From NCBI GenBank assembly GCA_021846505.1, contig JAJZWV010000010.1, positions 1-64,000 of the forward strand: a stretch of 64,000 bases of DNA, read 5' to 3'. Shown piece after piece: positions 8,986 to 17,648 of the stretch. The position numbers were made by a program, and so were the translations under genes. Numbering within the stretch: the stretch's first letter is position 1; every line of letters begins with the position of its first letter. The DNA comes from Bacillota bacterium (GTDB taxonomy: Bacteria > Bacillota > Sulfobacillia > Sulfobacillales > JAIMBI01). The notes under the pieces were generated by a model. It was not told where the DNA came from. It was given only the letters and a program-made list of their open reading frames with translations, and searched no databases.

Positions 8986-9792
8986 TCACGCGATGGCCCC
9001 GGAATAGCCGAGGATCCGAGACAAGTCGCGCGCGGTTTGAGTGAGAGCCACCGCGAAGGGGCCTGTCAGCTGCTCCATCGAAACTTGGGCGGCATGCGTA
9101 GACACGTTGACAGCGGCGGCCACCTGCCCGTCGGCGTTGAAGACGGGGGCCGCGATCGAGCGCAGGCCCAATTCCAATTCGCCGTCGCACACCGCATACC
9201 CGTGGCTGTCCACGTGGTCCAGGCTGGGTCGCAGGGCGACCGGGCTTCGGGCGGTATGAGGGGTATAGGCGGGCCAGGGCGGCGGGCCCAGCACATCAGC
9301 CAATTCGCGGTCCGTCTTGCCCGCCAGCAGCGCCTTGCCCAGGGAAGTGGCATAGGCCGGCAGTCGCGACCCCACGTGCAAGTTAATGCTGAGGATGCGG
9401 GGAGCGGCTTGGACGCGCACCACATACACGACGTCCCGGCCATCCCGCACGGCGAGGTTGGTGCTCTCGCCCGTCGCCTCCGACAGCCGCTCTAAGTGGG
9501 GGCGAGCCACCTGGGCCAGATCTAAGGTGGCTAGGTAGCGCTGGCCCAGCGCCAGCGCGCGGGTGCCCAGCCGGTATCGCTTGGCGGGCAGCGCTTCCAA
9601 GTACCCCAGCTCCACGAGCGTCTGCACAAAGCGGCGCGCCGTGGGCTTGTTGGTGTTCAGGGCGGTGGCCAGCTCCGTGAGAGACAGGTCGGGATGCTGC
9701 TCGTCGAACACTTCCAGCATCGACAGCCCTCGTGCCAGCGCTTGGATGAAAAAGCGCGGCGTCGGCTTGGAGCCATCGTCAGTCCCGGACAT
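8986..9792 (-). CDS. IclR-family transcriptional regulator
   Basis: 268 residues with an N-terminal winged helix (LSMLEVFDEQHPDLSLTEL; ALNTNKPTARRFVQTLVELG) and a C-terminal GAF-like effector domain (GESTNLAVRDGRDVVYVVRV, TSLGKALLAG, GLRSIAAPVFNADGQVAAAVNVS). The order and sequence are closest to the PcaR/PcaU/CatR-type subgroup that controls CoA-transferase and beta-ketoadipate genes. The start at 9792 has AGGAG 8 nt upstream. It sits between gabT-like and rocA-like genes in the same direction, so it is likely the local regulator of amino-acid catabolism. The effector is unknown. Confidence 0.88.
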   Translation of the reverse strand: MSGTDDGSKPTPRFFIQALARGLSMLEVFDEQHPDLSLTELATALNTNKPTARRFVQTLVELGYLEALPAKRYRLGTRALALGQRYLATLDLAQVARPHLERLSEATGESTNLAVRDGRDVVYVVRVQAAPRILSINLHVGSRLPAYATSLGKALLAGKTDRELADVLGPPPWPAYTPHTARSPVALRPSLDHVDSHGYAVCDGELELGLRSIAAPVFNADGQVAAAVNVSTHAAQVSMEQLTGPFAVALTQTARDLSRILGYSGAIA

Positions 9793-9803
9793 CACGTCAA
9801 CTC

Positions 9804-11081
9804 CTATTCGTGGGCGGTATCCGCGATAACCTGCTTCAGGGTGTCGATGGCCCCCAGCAGGACGTCTTCGTCCAGGTTGAGGGCGGGAATGAGCCGAATG
9901 ACATCCTGGCGCACCCCGGCCGGGTGGATGTACAGACCGCGCGACAAGCTTTCCGCAATCACCCGCTGCACATGGGCGGGCGCGTCGGGCCCCAAAAACT
10001 CCACCGCCAGCATGAGGCCACGGCCGCGCACTTCCTTGATGTCGGGCCGGTCCGCCAGCGGCTCGAGCGCGGCCAAGGCGCTTGCGCCGACGGCCGCCGC
10101 TCGGGCGATCAGCCCTTGCTCGCGAATCACTTGGAGGGTCGCCAAGCCTGCGGCGGCGGCGACCGGGTTCCCCCCAAATGTGCTGCCGTGCAAGCCCGCG
10201 GTCCACCGCTCCATGGCGTCGCGGTGCCCCATGAGTGCAGACAGCGGCAGCCCGCCTCCCAGCGCTTTGCCCAGGGTGATGAGATCCGGATCAATCCCTG
10301 CCTGCTGGTAGGCCCACATCGTTCCGGTGCGCCCCATCCCCGCCTGGACCTCGTCCATGACCAGCATGATGCCGTGCTGATGGGTCACCTCCCGCAGCCA
10401 TGGCAGGAAATCAGCCGGCGGAATGATGTAGCCGCCCTCCCCCTGCACGGCTTCGACCACGATGGCCGCCACGCGGCTGGGCTCCACTTCACAGAGGAAC
10501 AGCTGGCTCAGCTGCTGGGCCACGTGCTCCATGGCGGCGCCGGCGGACAGGCCTAGGCGCGTGGGCGCGGGATAGTCTAGGTGATACACCGACGGCAGCA
10601 GAGGTTCGTACAGTGAGCGATACCGAGACGCGGACGCGGTCAGGCTCAGCGCTCCCATGGTGCGGCCATGAAACCCGCCCCGAAACGCGACCACAGCGGG
10701 GCGGCCGGTATGGAGCCGCGCCAGCTTGATGGCGGCTTCCACCGCCTCGGCCCCCGAGTTGCCGAAGAAGACGCGATAATCTGGCCCGGTTTCCTCGCGC
10801 AGGGCTTCGGCGTAAGCCACCACGACCTCCTGATACCCGCTGCCGCTGTACACATGCATGTGTCGAGCCGCCTGGGCACTGACCGCGCGCAGGACGTCCG
10901 GATGTGCGTATCCGATGGCGTTGACCGCAATGCCCATCACCAGGTCGAGATAGCGCCGCCCCGCCCTGTCTATCAGATAGGATCCCTCGCCGCGCTCAAT
11001 CTCCCACGGCGTTTCCATGGGCACGACCGTCGCTAGGCTTTCGGAGTAGCGATCCGCCAAGGTTTTGTGCTGCGTGGCCAT
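9804..11081 (-). CDS. Class III aminotransferase, 4-aminobutyrate aminotransferase-like
   Basis: 425-residue PLP enzyme. K272 (ITLGKALGGGLPLSA) is the Schiff-base lysine and D243 (LVMDEVQAGMGRTG) the ring-nitrogen partner. FFGNSGAEAVEAAIKLAR near 105-122 and LHGSTFGGNPVAAAAGL complete the site. The pattern fits GabT/ArgD-type enzymes that transfer the distal amino group of GABA, beta-alanine, ornithine or 5-aminovalerate to 2-oxoglutarate. It begins the minus-strand run 11081-4417 and has a promoter-like sequence 45-75 bp upstream. The P1 aminopeptidase gene is divergent across a 256-bp gap. Which omega-amino acid is used cannot be decided here. Confidence 0.85.
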   Translation of the reverse strand: MATQHKTLADRYSESLATVVPMETPWEIERGEGSYLIDRAGRRYLDLVMGIAVNAIGYAHPDVLRAVSAQAARHMHVYSGSGYQEVVVAYAEALREETGPDYRVFFGNSGAEAVEAAIKLARLHTGRPAVVAFRGGFHGRTMGALSLTASASRYRSLYEPLLPSVYHLDYPAPTRLGLSAGAAMEHVAQQLSQLFLCEVEPSRVAAIVVEAVQGEGGYIIPPADFLPWLREVTHQHGIMLVMDEVQAGMGRTGTMWAYQQAGIDPDLITLGKALGGGLPLSALMGHRDAMERWTAGLHGSTFGGNPVAAAAGLATLQVIREQGLIARAAAVGASALAALEPLADRPDIKEVRGRGLMLAVEFLGPDAPAHVQRVIAESLSRGLYIHPAGVRQDVIRLIPALNLDEDVLLGAIDTLKQVIADTAHE

Positions 11082-11125
11082 CTCTCTTCACCGACCCTTT
11101 CGTAACGCTGAAGAATACATGAGTT

Positions 11126-11155
11126 ATTGTGAACGACACCAAGTCCGGCCGTCAA
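11126..11155 (-). promoter_or_regulatory. Probable sigma-A promoter of the aminotransferase/IclR/CoA-transferase run
   Basis: On the minus strand a -35 TTGACG (11150-11155) is followed after 18 bp by CACAAT (11126-11131), 45 bp before the start codon. A near-palindrome, TTCCGAAAAA and TTTTTCCGGAA (about 11218-11243), lies further upstream in the divergent region and could be an operator. The -10 match is only fair. Confidence 0.4.
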
Positions 11156-11337
11156 CCATCCGAGGCCCCTTGAACTCCCGTTTCCGAGGATGTCCGCAAG
11201 CGTTCGCGGCCGGAGAAATTTCCGAAAAAACTTTTTCCGGAAGGCAGGAACGGGCCAATCTCCGTCGAAACCAGCATCAGAAGATTTGGAATAGGTGTAT
11301 CGCTGTGCGTTACATCTTCAAGCCAGGAGGCGATACA

Positions 11338-12411
11338 GTGGGGGATCGGGCTCGAACCCTGGGGTGGGTGTCTCGCGACAGCCGCACTGGCAGGCACAAT
11401 GCCATCACGGACGTGCCGGGAGTGCGGGTGGGCCAGGCTGCCCTAGCGGCTGGGGACAGGCCGATGGATGGAGAGGCATTGGCTCGGACGGGCGTCACGG
11501 TCATCGACTTGCCCGCCACGCATCGGTGGCGGCAGCGCTACTTTGCCGGTTCGGACGTGGCCAACGGATTCGGCCAGCTGACGGCGCGCGACGTCATCGA
11601 CACCCAGGGGATGCTGGCGGGGCCGATTGTGCTGACCGGCACCCGCAGCGTGGGCGCCGTGTATGACGCCGTCCTTGCGCGAGCCCTGGATGAAGACCCC
11701 GACTTTACGCGAGAGGATCTCCCCATCCCCGCGGTTGGGGAGTGCGATGACGGGTACTTGAACAGCCCGAGCGCTGTCTGCGGGCGGTGGACCGTGGGAG
11801 AGGCGTTTGAGGCCCTCAGCGGCGGCCCTGTCGAAGAAGGCGGGGCAGGTGCTGGAGCGGGCATGCATCTCTTCGGCTATAAGGGGGGAATTGGGACGTC
11901 CTCCCGCCAGATCGCGGTGGGAGAGAGTACCTGGACCGTCGGCGTTTTGCTGTTGACCAACTTTGGCCGCCCGGAGGATTTGCGCCTGCCGGCCCATGTG
12001 CAGCCAGCCGCCCGCCCCATCGGCAATCCGCACCCGGGGTCTTGCATCGGGATTGCCGTGACGGACGCGCCCTTGCATCCACAGCAACTCAGCCGGCTCG
12101 CAGCTCGCATCGGATTCGGGCTGGCGCGCACGGGTTCGGTCGGCCGATCGGGCAGCGGCGAAATTGCCCTGGCGGTGTCCACCCACACCCCCATCGACAG
12201 CGACGCGGCGTTCATTCAAGCGCGGTTTGTCGCGGACCGGCCTGCGGCCGGCCCCAACGCCATGGACCAACTGTACGGAGCTGCCGCCGACGCCACCGAG
12301 GAAGCCGTGTGGAACGCCCTGCTTGCCGGGCAGACGACGAGCGGGCGGGCGGGCCGCCGCTTGGTCGGGTTTCAGGATGCCGTGCGGGCGGGCGGCGGCC
12401 TTTCGGTCTAG
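11338..12411 (+). CDS. P1-family aminopeptidase (DmpA/BapA-like, Ntn-hydrolase fold)
   Basis: 357 residues starting at GTG 11338, chosen because AGGAGG lies 7 nt upstream. Family P1 proteins are made as a single chain that cleaves itself before a nucleophilic serine. Here the Gly234-Ser235 pair in PHPGSCIGIAVTDAPL matches that site. The N-terminal GRHNAITDVPGVRVG, then TGVTVIDLP, and VGECDDGYLNS are also typical. Known members release N-terminal D- or beta-amino acids (for example beta-alanine) from peptides. It is divergent from the omega-aminotransferase operon and 132 bp ahead of a peptide-binding lipoprotein, which supports a role in taking up and hydrolysing unusual peptides. Substrate is inference. 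Confidence 0.85.
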   Translation: MGDRARTLGWVSRDSRTGRHNAITDVPGVRVGQAALAAGDRPMDGEALARTGVTVIDLPATHRWRQRYFAGSDVANGFGQLTARDVIDTQGMLAGPIVLTGTRSVGAVYDAVLARALDEDPDFTREDLPIPAVGECDDGYLNSPSAVCGRWTVGEAFEALSGGPVEEGGAGAGAGMHLFGYKGGIGTSSRQIAVGESTWTVGVLLLTNFGRPEDLRLPAHVQPAARPIGNPHPGSCIGIAVTDAPLHPQQLSRLAARIGFGLARTGSVGRSGSGEIALAVSTHTPIDSDAAFIQARFVADRPAAGPNAMDQLYGAAADATEEAVWNALLAGQTTSGRAGRRLVGFQDAVRAGGGLSV

Positions 12412-12474
12412 CGAGCTTCGTGGGGTCGGTGCCTCAAGGGACGAAGGTTGAGGGACCAAGGGCGAACGATAGGC

Positions 12475-12524
12475 GATGAAGAGTGATGAAGAGTGATGAA
12501 GAGTGATGAAGAGTGATGAAGAGG
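12475..12524. repeat. 10-bp tandem repeat (GATGAAGAGT), about five copies
   Basis: Four exact units plus a partial fifth lie just before the GGAGG ribosome site (12531-12535) of the following gene. The unit is not a multiple of three and the tract is non-coding in that gene's frame. Copy-number change would alter the leader length or upstream A/G-rich context. Confidence 0.9.
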
Positions 12525-12543
12525 CATGAAGGAGGAACGATTG

Positions 12544-14259
12544 ATGGCGACACGATTTGCTGCGGGAGTTTGGGCGATGGCCGCCGCCTTGCTCACCGCG
12601 ACGCTGGCGGCGTGTGGGTCAGGACCGGCGCCGTCGGCGTCGGCGGCTGCCAAGGTAGTGGTGGCCCTGCAGCCTCAAACCGCACCGGACTGGTGGTTCC
12701 CTATTGAGTCGTCCTCGGCGTACACGAACCTCAATGGGCAAATCAGCGACTTGATGTACTTGCCGCTGATTAACGTCACCCCGAAGGATGTCGTGACGGC
12801 TCAAGGCGCGGTGGCGCAGCGGGTGACCTGGAATGCGGCGGGGACGGTGTACCACATCTACCTCCGCCGCCACCTCAACTGGTCCAACGGGCGTCCCGTG
12901 ACGGCCCGCGATGTCGTCTTCGCCTGGGACATCATCAAGGGGTCCACCGCCAAGTCGGCTCCGTGGGAGTATGGCGGGACGGGCAGCGGCGGCATCCCGG
13001 CCGACTGGAAAAGCGTTGTGGCCACGAATTCCAAAGAAGTCACGGTGACCTTGGCTCAGCGGGCCAATCCGCTGTGGTTCGTCCACAACGCGCTGAGTCA
13101 GATTTGGCCCGTGCCCGAGTCGGTGTGGAACCGCTACCCGAGCAACATGAACCGCGAGCTGTCGTTTATCCAAAGCATTGCCAACAAGCCCACCGCCGCC
13201 CCGTACAAGGTGGTTGATGGACCGTGGGCACTGACCGCAGCGCGCGCCTCCCAATATTGGACATTCAAGCCAAACGCACGCTACAGTGGGCATCATGCGA
13301 CTATAGGGTCTCTGACGTACCAATATGAGGGGTCTGGGGCCGCCATTTTCGCGGGGCTCAAGCGGGGCACCATCAGCGTGGCGTATCTGCCCTTCAGCCT
13401 GTACGGATCACGGGCGCAGCTGAAGCCAGACGTCGTGTCGCATGTTTGGGTGCTGGGCTTTACCGGCATTGCGCTAAATGAGACGTCTGCCGCCCCGCAG
13501 GTGGGGGGGCTGTTCAAGAAGCTTTACATCCGCCAGGCCCTAGAGATGGGAATCGACCAGCGGGCCATCGTGCAGAAACTTTACGATGGCTTTGCGGTGC
13601 CCGACTATGGGCCCGTGCCGTCGAAGCCGGGCACCGTGTTCTACTATCCGAACCTGCCCCACCCGTATGCGTTCAACCCCGGAGCGGGGAAAGCGCTCCT
13701 GGAGCGTCACGGCTGGGCGATGCATCACGGCGTGATGACACGAAACGGGGCGGCGCTTCACTTTCAGCTGATTTACCCCTCCGGGTCGATCACCGACGCT
13801 CGCATTGTGCAGCTGATTCAGTCATACTGGGCTCAGGAGGGCGTGCAGGTGACCTTGCGCCCGATGCAAAAGAACTCGATTTACGCGCTGAGTCCAGGCC
13901 AGTCCACGTGGGCAGCGTCGTGGGCCGGCAACGGGTGGACCTATGAGCCGGACTACTATCCCACCGGGGGCGAGTTGTTTGCCTGCAACGCCGCCAGCAA
14001 CGGCACCGGGTACTGCGCCGGCACCATGGATCGGCTCATCCGGAACACCTACCTGCCCGGCACCGCTGCCCAGGTGTCGGCCAACATGCAGGCCTACCAG
14101 CGCTACGCAATCCAGCAGCTGCCGGAGCTGTGGATGCCGCACTACGCCCTGCTGACGGTTCATGCGCCCAACGTGCACGGATTCAACCGGTGGTTCAACT
14201 CGGTGACCTACTACAACCAGCCGAATCACTGGACGGTGGGAGCGTCGACCTCCAAGTAG
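12544..14259 (+). CDS. Second peptide-binding lipoprotein (SBP family 5), paralogue of 1513-3285
   Basis: 571-residue extracellular binding lipoprotein. The start at 12544 is set by GGAGG 8 nt upstream; an earlier ATG at 12526 precedes the ribosome site. The signal peptide ends in the lipobox LAACGSG near residue 27. WSNGRPVTARDVVFAWD near 115-130 and YEPDYYPTGGELFACN near the C-terminus are shared with the first lipoprotein. So are SIANKP, VVDG and PNARYSGH, so the two arose by duplication. No permease genes flank it. It is probably co-transcribed with the P1 aminopeptidase (132-bp gap containing the tandem repeat), suggesting binding of the peptides that enzyme hydrolyses. Confidence 0.88.
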   Translation: MATRFAAGVWAMAAALLTATLAACGSGPAPSASAAAKVVVALQPQTAPDWWFPIESSSAYTNLNGQISDLMYLPLINVTPKDVVTAQGAVAQRVTWNAAGTVYHIYLRRHLNWSNGRPVTARDVVFAWDIIKGSTAKSAPWEYGGTGSGGIPADWKSVVATNSKEVTVTLAQRANPLWFVHNALSQIWPVPESVWNRYPSNMNRELSFIQSIANKPTAAPYKVVDGPWALTAARASQYWTFKPNARYSGHHATIGSLTYQYEGSGAAIFAGLKRGTISVAYLPFSLYGSRAQLKPDVVSHVWVLGFTGIALNETSAAPQVGGLFKKLYIRQALEMGIDQRAIVQKLYDGFAVPDYGPVPSKPGTVFYYPNLPHPYAFNPGAGKALLERHGWAMHHGVMTRNGAALHFQLIYPSGSITDARIVQLIQSYWAQEGVQVTLRPMQKNSIYALSPGQSTWAASWAGNGWTYEPDYYPTGGELFACNAASNGTGYCAGTMDRLIRNTYLPGTAAQVSANMQAYQRYAIQQLPELWMPHYALLTVHAPNVHGFNRWFNSVTYYNQPNHWTVGASTSK

Positions 14260-14268
14260 GGAGCGGCT

Positions 14269-14364
14269 GCGCGCCCTGGCCAGCTGGGGCGCGCTCGCTG
14301 ACGGTTCGGATCCGCAGCCGCGGCAGCTCGGCGGGGAAGGGGGCGAGTGTCGCCCCCCGCCGAG
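14269..14364 (+). terminator. Two strong GC hairpins between lipoprotein and permease genes
   Basis: Hairpin one spans 14269-14294 (GCGCGCCC and its complement). Hairpin two spans 14327-14364 with a long interrupted stem: CTCGGCG...GGGGGCGA, a GTG loop, then the complement. Neither is followed by a T-run. They could attenuate transcription between the two genes or stabilise the upstream mRNA end. Confidence 0.4.
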
Positions 14365-14439
14365 GATCCCGCAGGCGCATAAGGGGTCCCCGCCGCGCAG
14401 CGCCACCGCGCCGCCGCTTTCCAGAAGGGTGGGAAGCCC

Positions 14440-15930
14440 ATGACCGATCCCGCTGCCCGGGACGTGTTTCGCCTCGCCAAGGCAGTCGGCGTGCTGGCCA
14501 TCATCGCGTCGGCGGTCTCGCAGGAGTACGCGTCCGGCATCAATTTCGTAGCGACCCAGAGCCTTAGCGTCTACCCGCGGGTCGAGTACCTGGTCCCGCT
14601 GGCGATGTTTGTCACCGGGTTCGTCCTGCTGCCCAAGGTCGCCCTGTACATGCGCTTCTCACGGTACATGCCGCGAGCCGGATCCGCCTATGTGTGGATT
14701 GGGCGCACCCTGACCGTCCCGGTGAGCTTTGTGGTCAATTTTTTGTGGTGGATCGGCCTCACGGCGGCCATTGGCGTCATCGCCTTCGCATTTGGGACGT
14801 TTCTCGGCGATGCGATGCTGAGTGCGGGCCTCGCGGCGGGCGCGGCGCTTTTGACACCCATGGGACACATTGCCATTGGCCTGGCGGCCATCTGGACCAT
14901 CTACTGGGTCCACACCGCCGGGGTGAAGATATACGGTCTCCTGGTTCAAATTCTGTTCGCGCTGGTCGTCGTGTCCGCCCTGGTGATTATCGGGTATGGC
15001 TTCTTGACGCCAGCCTCCCACTTTGTCGCTGCGGCTTCGCCGGCGGCGCACACGCCGCTCAAGGCTCCTGCCGCCAGCCCGGCGCCCAGCTGGGGAGAGT
15101 TCCTCTCCGTCTGCACGCTCTTTGTCTTTGCCTACGGCGGCTTGAACGCCGCACCGACGTTGGGCGGTGAAGCTGTTGACGCGGAGAGAACCATGCCGAA
15201 GGGGATTTTCTGGGCGTGGGCCACGGCGGTCGTCCTGTTCACGACAGTGGCTTTGGCCGTCTTCACGGTCGCGCCGTGGTGGGCACTCACAAAGCTGGTT
15301 GGGGCGGGTGCGGCCGGGGACGCCACGGCTCCGGGGATTATCGGGCTGGTGGCTCCGCATGCGGTGGCGGTCATCTTGAATCTGCTGGTGGCCGTCATCG
15401 TTGGCAAAGCTCTCCTGCCGCAGCTGCTGGCGACATCACGGACAGCTTTTGCCTGGGCAGAGGATGGAGTGTTCGGTGCGCGCTTTCTGCACACGTCCGC
15501 GGCGAAAACCCCCAACGCGGCCCTTGCCCTCGTATCGGGGATCGGGTCGGCGTATCTCATTGAATCCGCGACGGTGGGCTGGTCCTTGGGGGTAATCATC
15601 CGCTCGTTCAGCATTTTGGTGGTGTTGGGCGTTTTGGCCATTGGGCTGTTGACCGCCAAATTCAGCGCCCGCTTCCGAAACGTCGAGTGGGCACAGCAGG
15701 TCACGGCGGGCTGGGGGATTGTCGCCGCCGCCATCGCCAGCCTAATCGTCGCGGCCGTGTTGGTCGACAGCGTTCTGGTGGTGCCGAAAACCCCCCTGGT
15801 CTTTCAGCCGGCTTTTCAGACCGCCATCGCGGCACTGGTGGGGATGGGCCTCTACTGGAACGCCCGGCGGCTGGGGGAGCGGGCCGGGCGCCCGGTCCTC
15901 ACCATCACCAGCACGCCGCCCAGCGAATAG
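14440..15930 (+). CDS. Amino-acid permease of the APC superfamily
   Basis: 496-residue integral membrane protein with about 12 hydrophobic helices. The first helix region IIASAVSQEYASGINFVATQ and the MPRAGSAYVWIGR stretch near residue 78 resemble the consensus around TM1-TM3 of APC amino-acid transporters (P-AGG-Y-Y-R). GGLNAAPTLGGEAVDAERTMPKGI near 230-255 matches the loop after TM6 in this superfamily. It should import an amino acid by proton or sodium symport. Substrate cannot be inferred. The ribosome site is weak (GGTGGG 7-8 nt upstream). Threonine synthase follows after 62 bp in the same direction, so the two may be co-transcribed. Confidence 0.82.
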   Translation: MTDPAARDVFRLAKAVGVLAIIASAVSQEYASGINFVATQSLSVYPRVEYLVPLAMFVTGFVLLPKVALYMRFSRYMPRAGSAYVWIGRTLTVPVSFVVNFLWWIGLTAAIGVIAFAFGTFLGDAMLSAGLAAGAALLTPMGHIAIGLAAIWTIYWVHTAGVKIYGLLVQILFALVVVSALVIIGYGFLTPASHFVAAASPAAHTPLKAPAASPAPSWGEFLSVCTLFVFAYGGLNAAPTLGGEAVDAERTMPKGIFWAWATAVVLFTTVALAVFTVAPWWALTKLVGAGAAGDATAPGIIGLVAPHAVAVILNLLVAVIVGKALLPQLLATSRTAFAWAEDGVFGARFLHTSAAKTPNAALALVSGIGSAYLIESATVGWSLGVIIRSFSILVVLGVLAIGLLTAKFSARFRNVEWAQQVTAGWGIVAAAIASLIVAAVLVDSVLVVPKTPLVFQPAFQTAIAALVGMGLYWNARRLGERAGRPVLTITSTPPSE

Positions 15931-15992
15931 CGCCGAGCGACCGAGCCCTGGGTTCCGGCTCCGCCCAACACTCATATAAGGAGGGTTTGCCG

Positions 15993-17219
15993 ATGCCCCG
16001 CAGCTTTCTGTCCCACTTGGAGTGCCCGCAGTGCGGCACCACCTATGATGCCGACATCATTCATCACTTGTGCGCCTGTGGATCGCCCCTGCTGGCCCGA
16101 TACGACCTGGCGGCGGCCGCGCGTGAGGTGTCCCCGGCCGACGTCAGCCGCCGTGCGCCGAGCCTCTGGCGATACCGCGAACTGCTGCCGGTGCGAACCG
16201 ATGCCTGCGAGGTGACGCTGGGTGAGGGGATGACCCCGATCGTGCCACTGGTCCGCGCAGGCACCCTCCACCGTCTGGCCCACCTCTATCTCAAAGATGA
16301 AGGGCTGCTGCCCTCAGGAACGTTCAAGGCGCGCGGGGCGGCCGTGGGCGTGTCCCGCGCCAAGGAGCTAGGCGCCAAGGTCCTCGTCATGCCGACCAAC
16401 GGCAATGCGGGGGGCGCGTGGGCAGCGTACGCGGCCCGCGCCGGCCTGCGGGCCGTAGTGGTCATGCCGGAGCTGGCGCCGCTCATCACGCGCCATGAGT
16501 GCGCGGTCATGGGATCGCACCTCTTTCTCGTGGACGGCCTGATTACCGACGCCGGCCGCTTGGCCGGGCGGGCGGCGGCCCAGGCTGGGTGGTACGACGT
16601 GTCAACGCTCAAAGAGCCCTATCGCATTGAAGGCAAGAAGACGATGGGCTATGAGATGGCGGAGCAATGGGGCTGGAGCGTCCCCGATGTGGTCGTCTAC
16701 CCCACCGGCGGCGGCGTGGGGCTGATTGGCATATACAAAGCGCTGCAGGAGATGCAGGCGATGGGATGGATTGGGCCGAAGCTGCCCCGGTTCGTCGCGG
16801 TGCAGGCGGCCGGATGCGCTCCCATTGTCCGAGCGTGGGAGCGCCGGGCGGCAGTCAGCGAGCTTTGGGCCGATGCGGCCACCGTGGCGTTTGGCATCAA
16901 CGTGCCCAAAGCCTTGGGCGATTTCTTGGTGCTGAAAGCTCTTTACGAGACCGATGGGCGCGCCATCGCTGTGCCGGATGCCGAGATTCTGGCGGCCCAG
17001 CAGGAGCTTGCCCGCCAGGAAGGCTTGTTCGTGTGCCCCGAGGGAGCCGCTGCCCTCGCCGCGGCCATTCACCTGCGGGAGGAGGGATGGATCGCCGATG
17101 GCGACCAGGTGCTGCTGCTCAACACCGGGACGGGGTTAAAATACCCCGAAACCGTCGCCGCCCAGCCGGCGGTCATCCCGGCTGACGGGGAGCTTCCCGT
17201 CGATGACATACGGGGGTAA
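15993..17219 (+). CDS. thrC: Threonine synthase (PLP fold-type II)
   Basis: 408 residues, starting at ATG 15993 with AAGGAGGG 7 nt upstream. It converts O-phosphohomoserine to threonine. An N-terminal zinc-ribbon (C11-x2-C14 and C27-x-C29) is common in this threonine synthase class. The PLP lysine is K112 in LPSGTFKARGA. MPTNGNAGGAWAAYAARAG and YPTGGGVGLIGIYKA bind cofactor phosphate and substrate. Placement beside amino-acid catabolic genes, and not homoserine genes, leaves open a related beta-eliminating or 2,3-diaminopropionate-type activity. The stop region overlaps the start of a racemase remnant. Confidence 0.8.
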   Translation: MPRSFLSHLECPQCGTTYDADIIHHLCACGSPLLARYDLAAAAREVSPADVSRRAPSLWRYRELLPVRTDACEVTLGEGMTPIVPLVRAGTLHRLAHLYLKDEGLLPSGTFKARGAAVGVSRAKELGAKVLVMPTNGNAGGAWAAYAARAGLRAVVVMPELAPLITRHECAVMGSHLFLVDGLITDAGRLAGRAAAQAGWYDVSTLKEPYRIEGKKTMGYEMAEQWGWSVPDVVVYPTGGGVGLIGIYKALQEMQAMGWIGPKLPRFVAVQAAGCAPIVRAWERRAAVSELWADAATVAFGINVPKALGDFLVLKALYETDGRAIAVPDAEILAAQQELARQEGLFVCPEGAAALAAAIHLREEGWIADGDQVLLLNTGTGLKYPETVAAQPAVIPADGELPVDDIRG

Positions 17220-17310
17220 GCCGCGGCGCGCCGCCATTTTGGGAGGCTTGGGGCCGCTGGCCGGCGCGCCATTCTATCGCCGCCTGGTGTGCCGACGCCG
17301 GCGGGCATGA
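17203..17310 (+). pseudogene. N-terminal remnant of an aspartate/glutamate racemase gene
   Basis: Starting at ATG 17203, overlapping the last codons of threonine synthase, the frame reads AAILGGLGPLAGAPFYRRLV. This is the start signature of Asp/Glu racemases (ILGGMGPLAG-FYRRLV). It stops at 17308-17310. A shifted frame then has TPAG, which would be the next family motif (ATPAGRD), and after that similarity disappears. The gene is therefore broken early by a frameshift and decayed. A racemase fits the D-/beta-amino-acid theme of the island. Confidence 0.65.
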
Positions 17311-17648
17311 TGGGCACGCCGACGGGGGTAGGCCCGCGGCGGATTGCCCGGCCGCCGCCGGCACCGAGTGCGGGCCGACATAGAAGTCACCGGAGAACGG
17401 AGCGTCTGCTCCACCACCACGCCGGTGGCGCTGCGCTCGCACTGCGCGCGGTGGGGCCTGGCCGGCTGGCCCTCCGACCTCGGTGCGAATGCCCGTAGCG
17501 GCGTCCGTGCCGCCGGCGTGGCTGTGTGGGTCGCCGCCGCCGTGCTCCGGGCATGCTGCGCTCCTTTCGTTCTTTTCGTTCTTCTCAACACCAATTCCTT
17601 CGGTGGCTTTGGGTCGGCGGCGGTCCGTCCGTGCCCGAACGGGCACGG
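17311..17648. other. Decayed stretch with purine-rich repeat and 3' hairpin
   Basis: No gene could be supported. On the minus strand a 9-bp direct repeat (AAGAACGAA twice, 17566-17583) precedes a GGAG ribosome-site-like sequence and an ATG. The open frame behind it is only about 55 arginine-rich codons with no family match. A perfect hairpin at 17629-17648 (CCGTGCCCG, AA loop, complement) lies just after the stop codon of the minus-strand ABC permease and may end its transcript. Confidence 0.45.

Noticed and set aside
12475-12524. Tandem repeat as a CRISPR array
   Set aside because: The 10-bp unit repeats without spacers and no cas genes are present.
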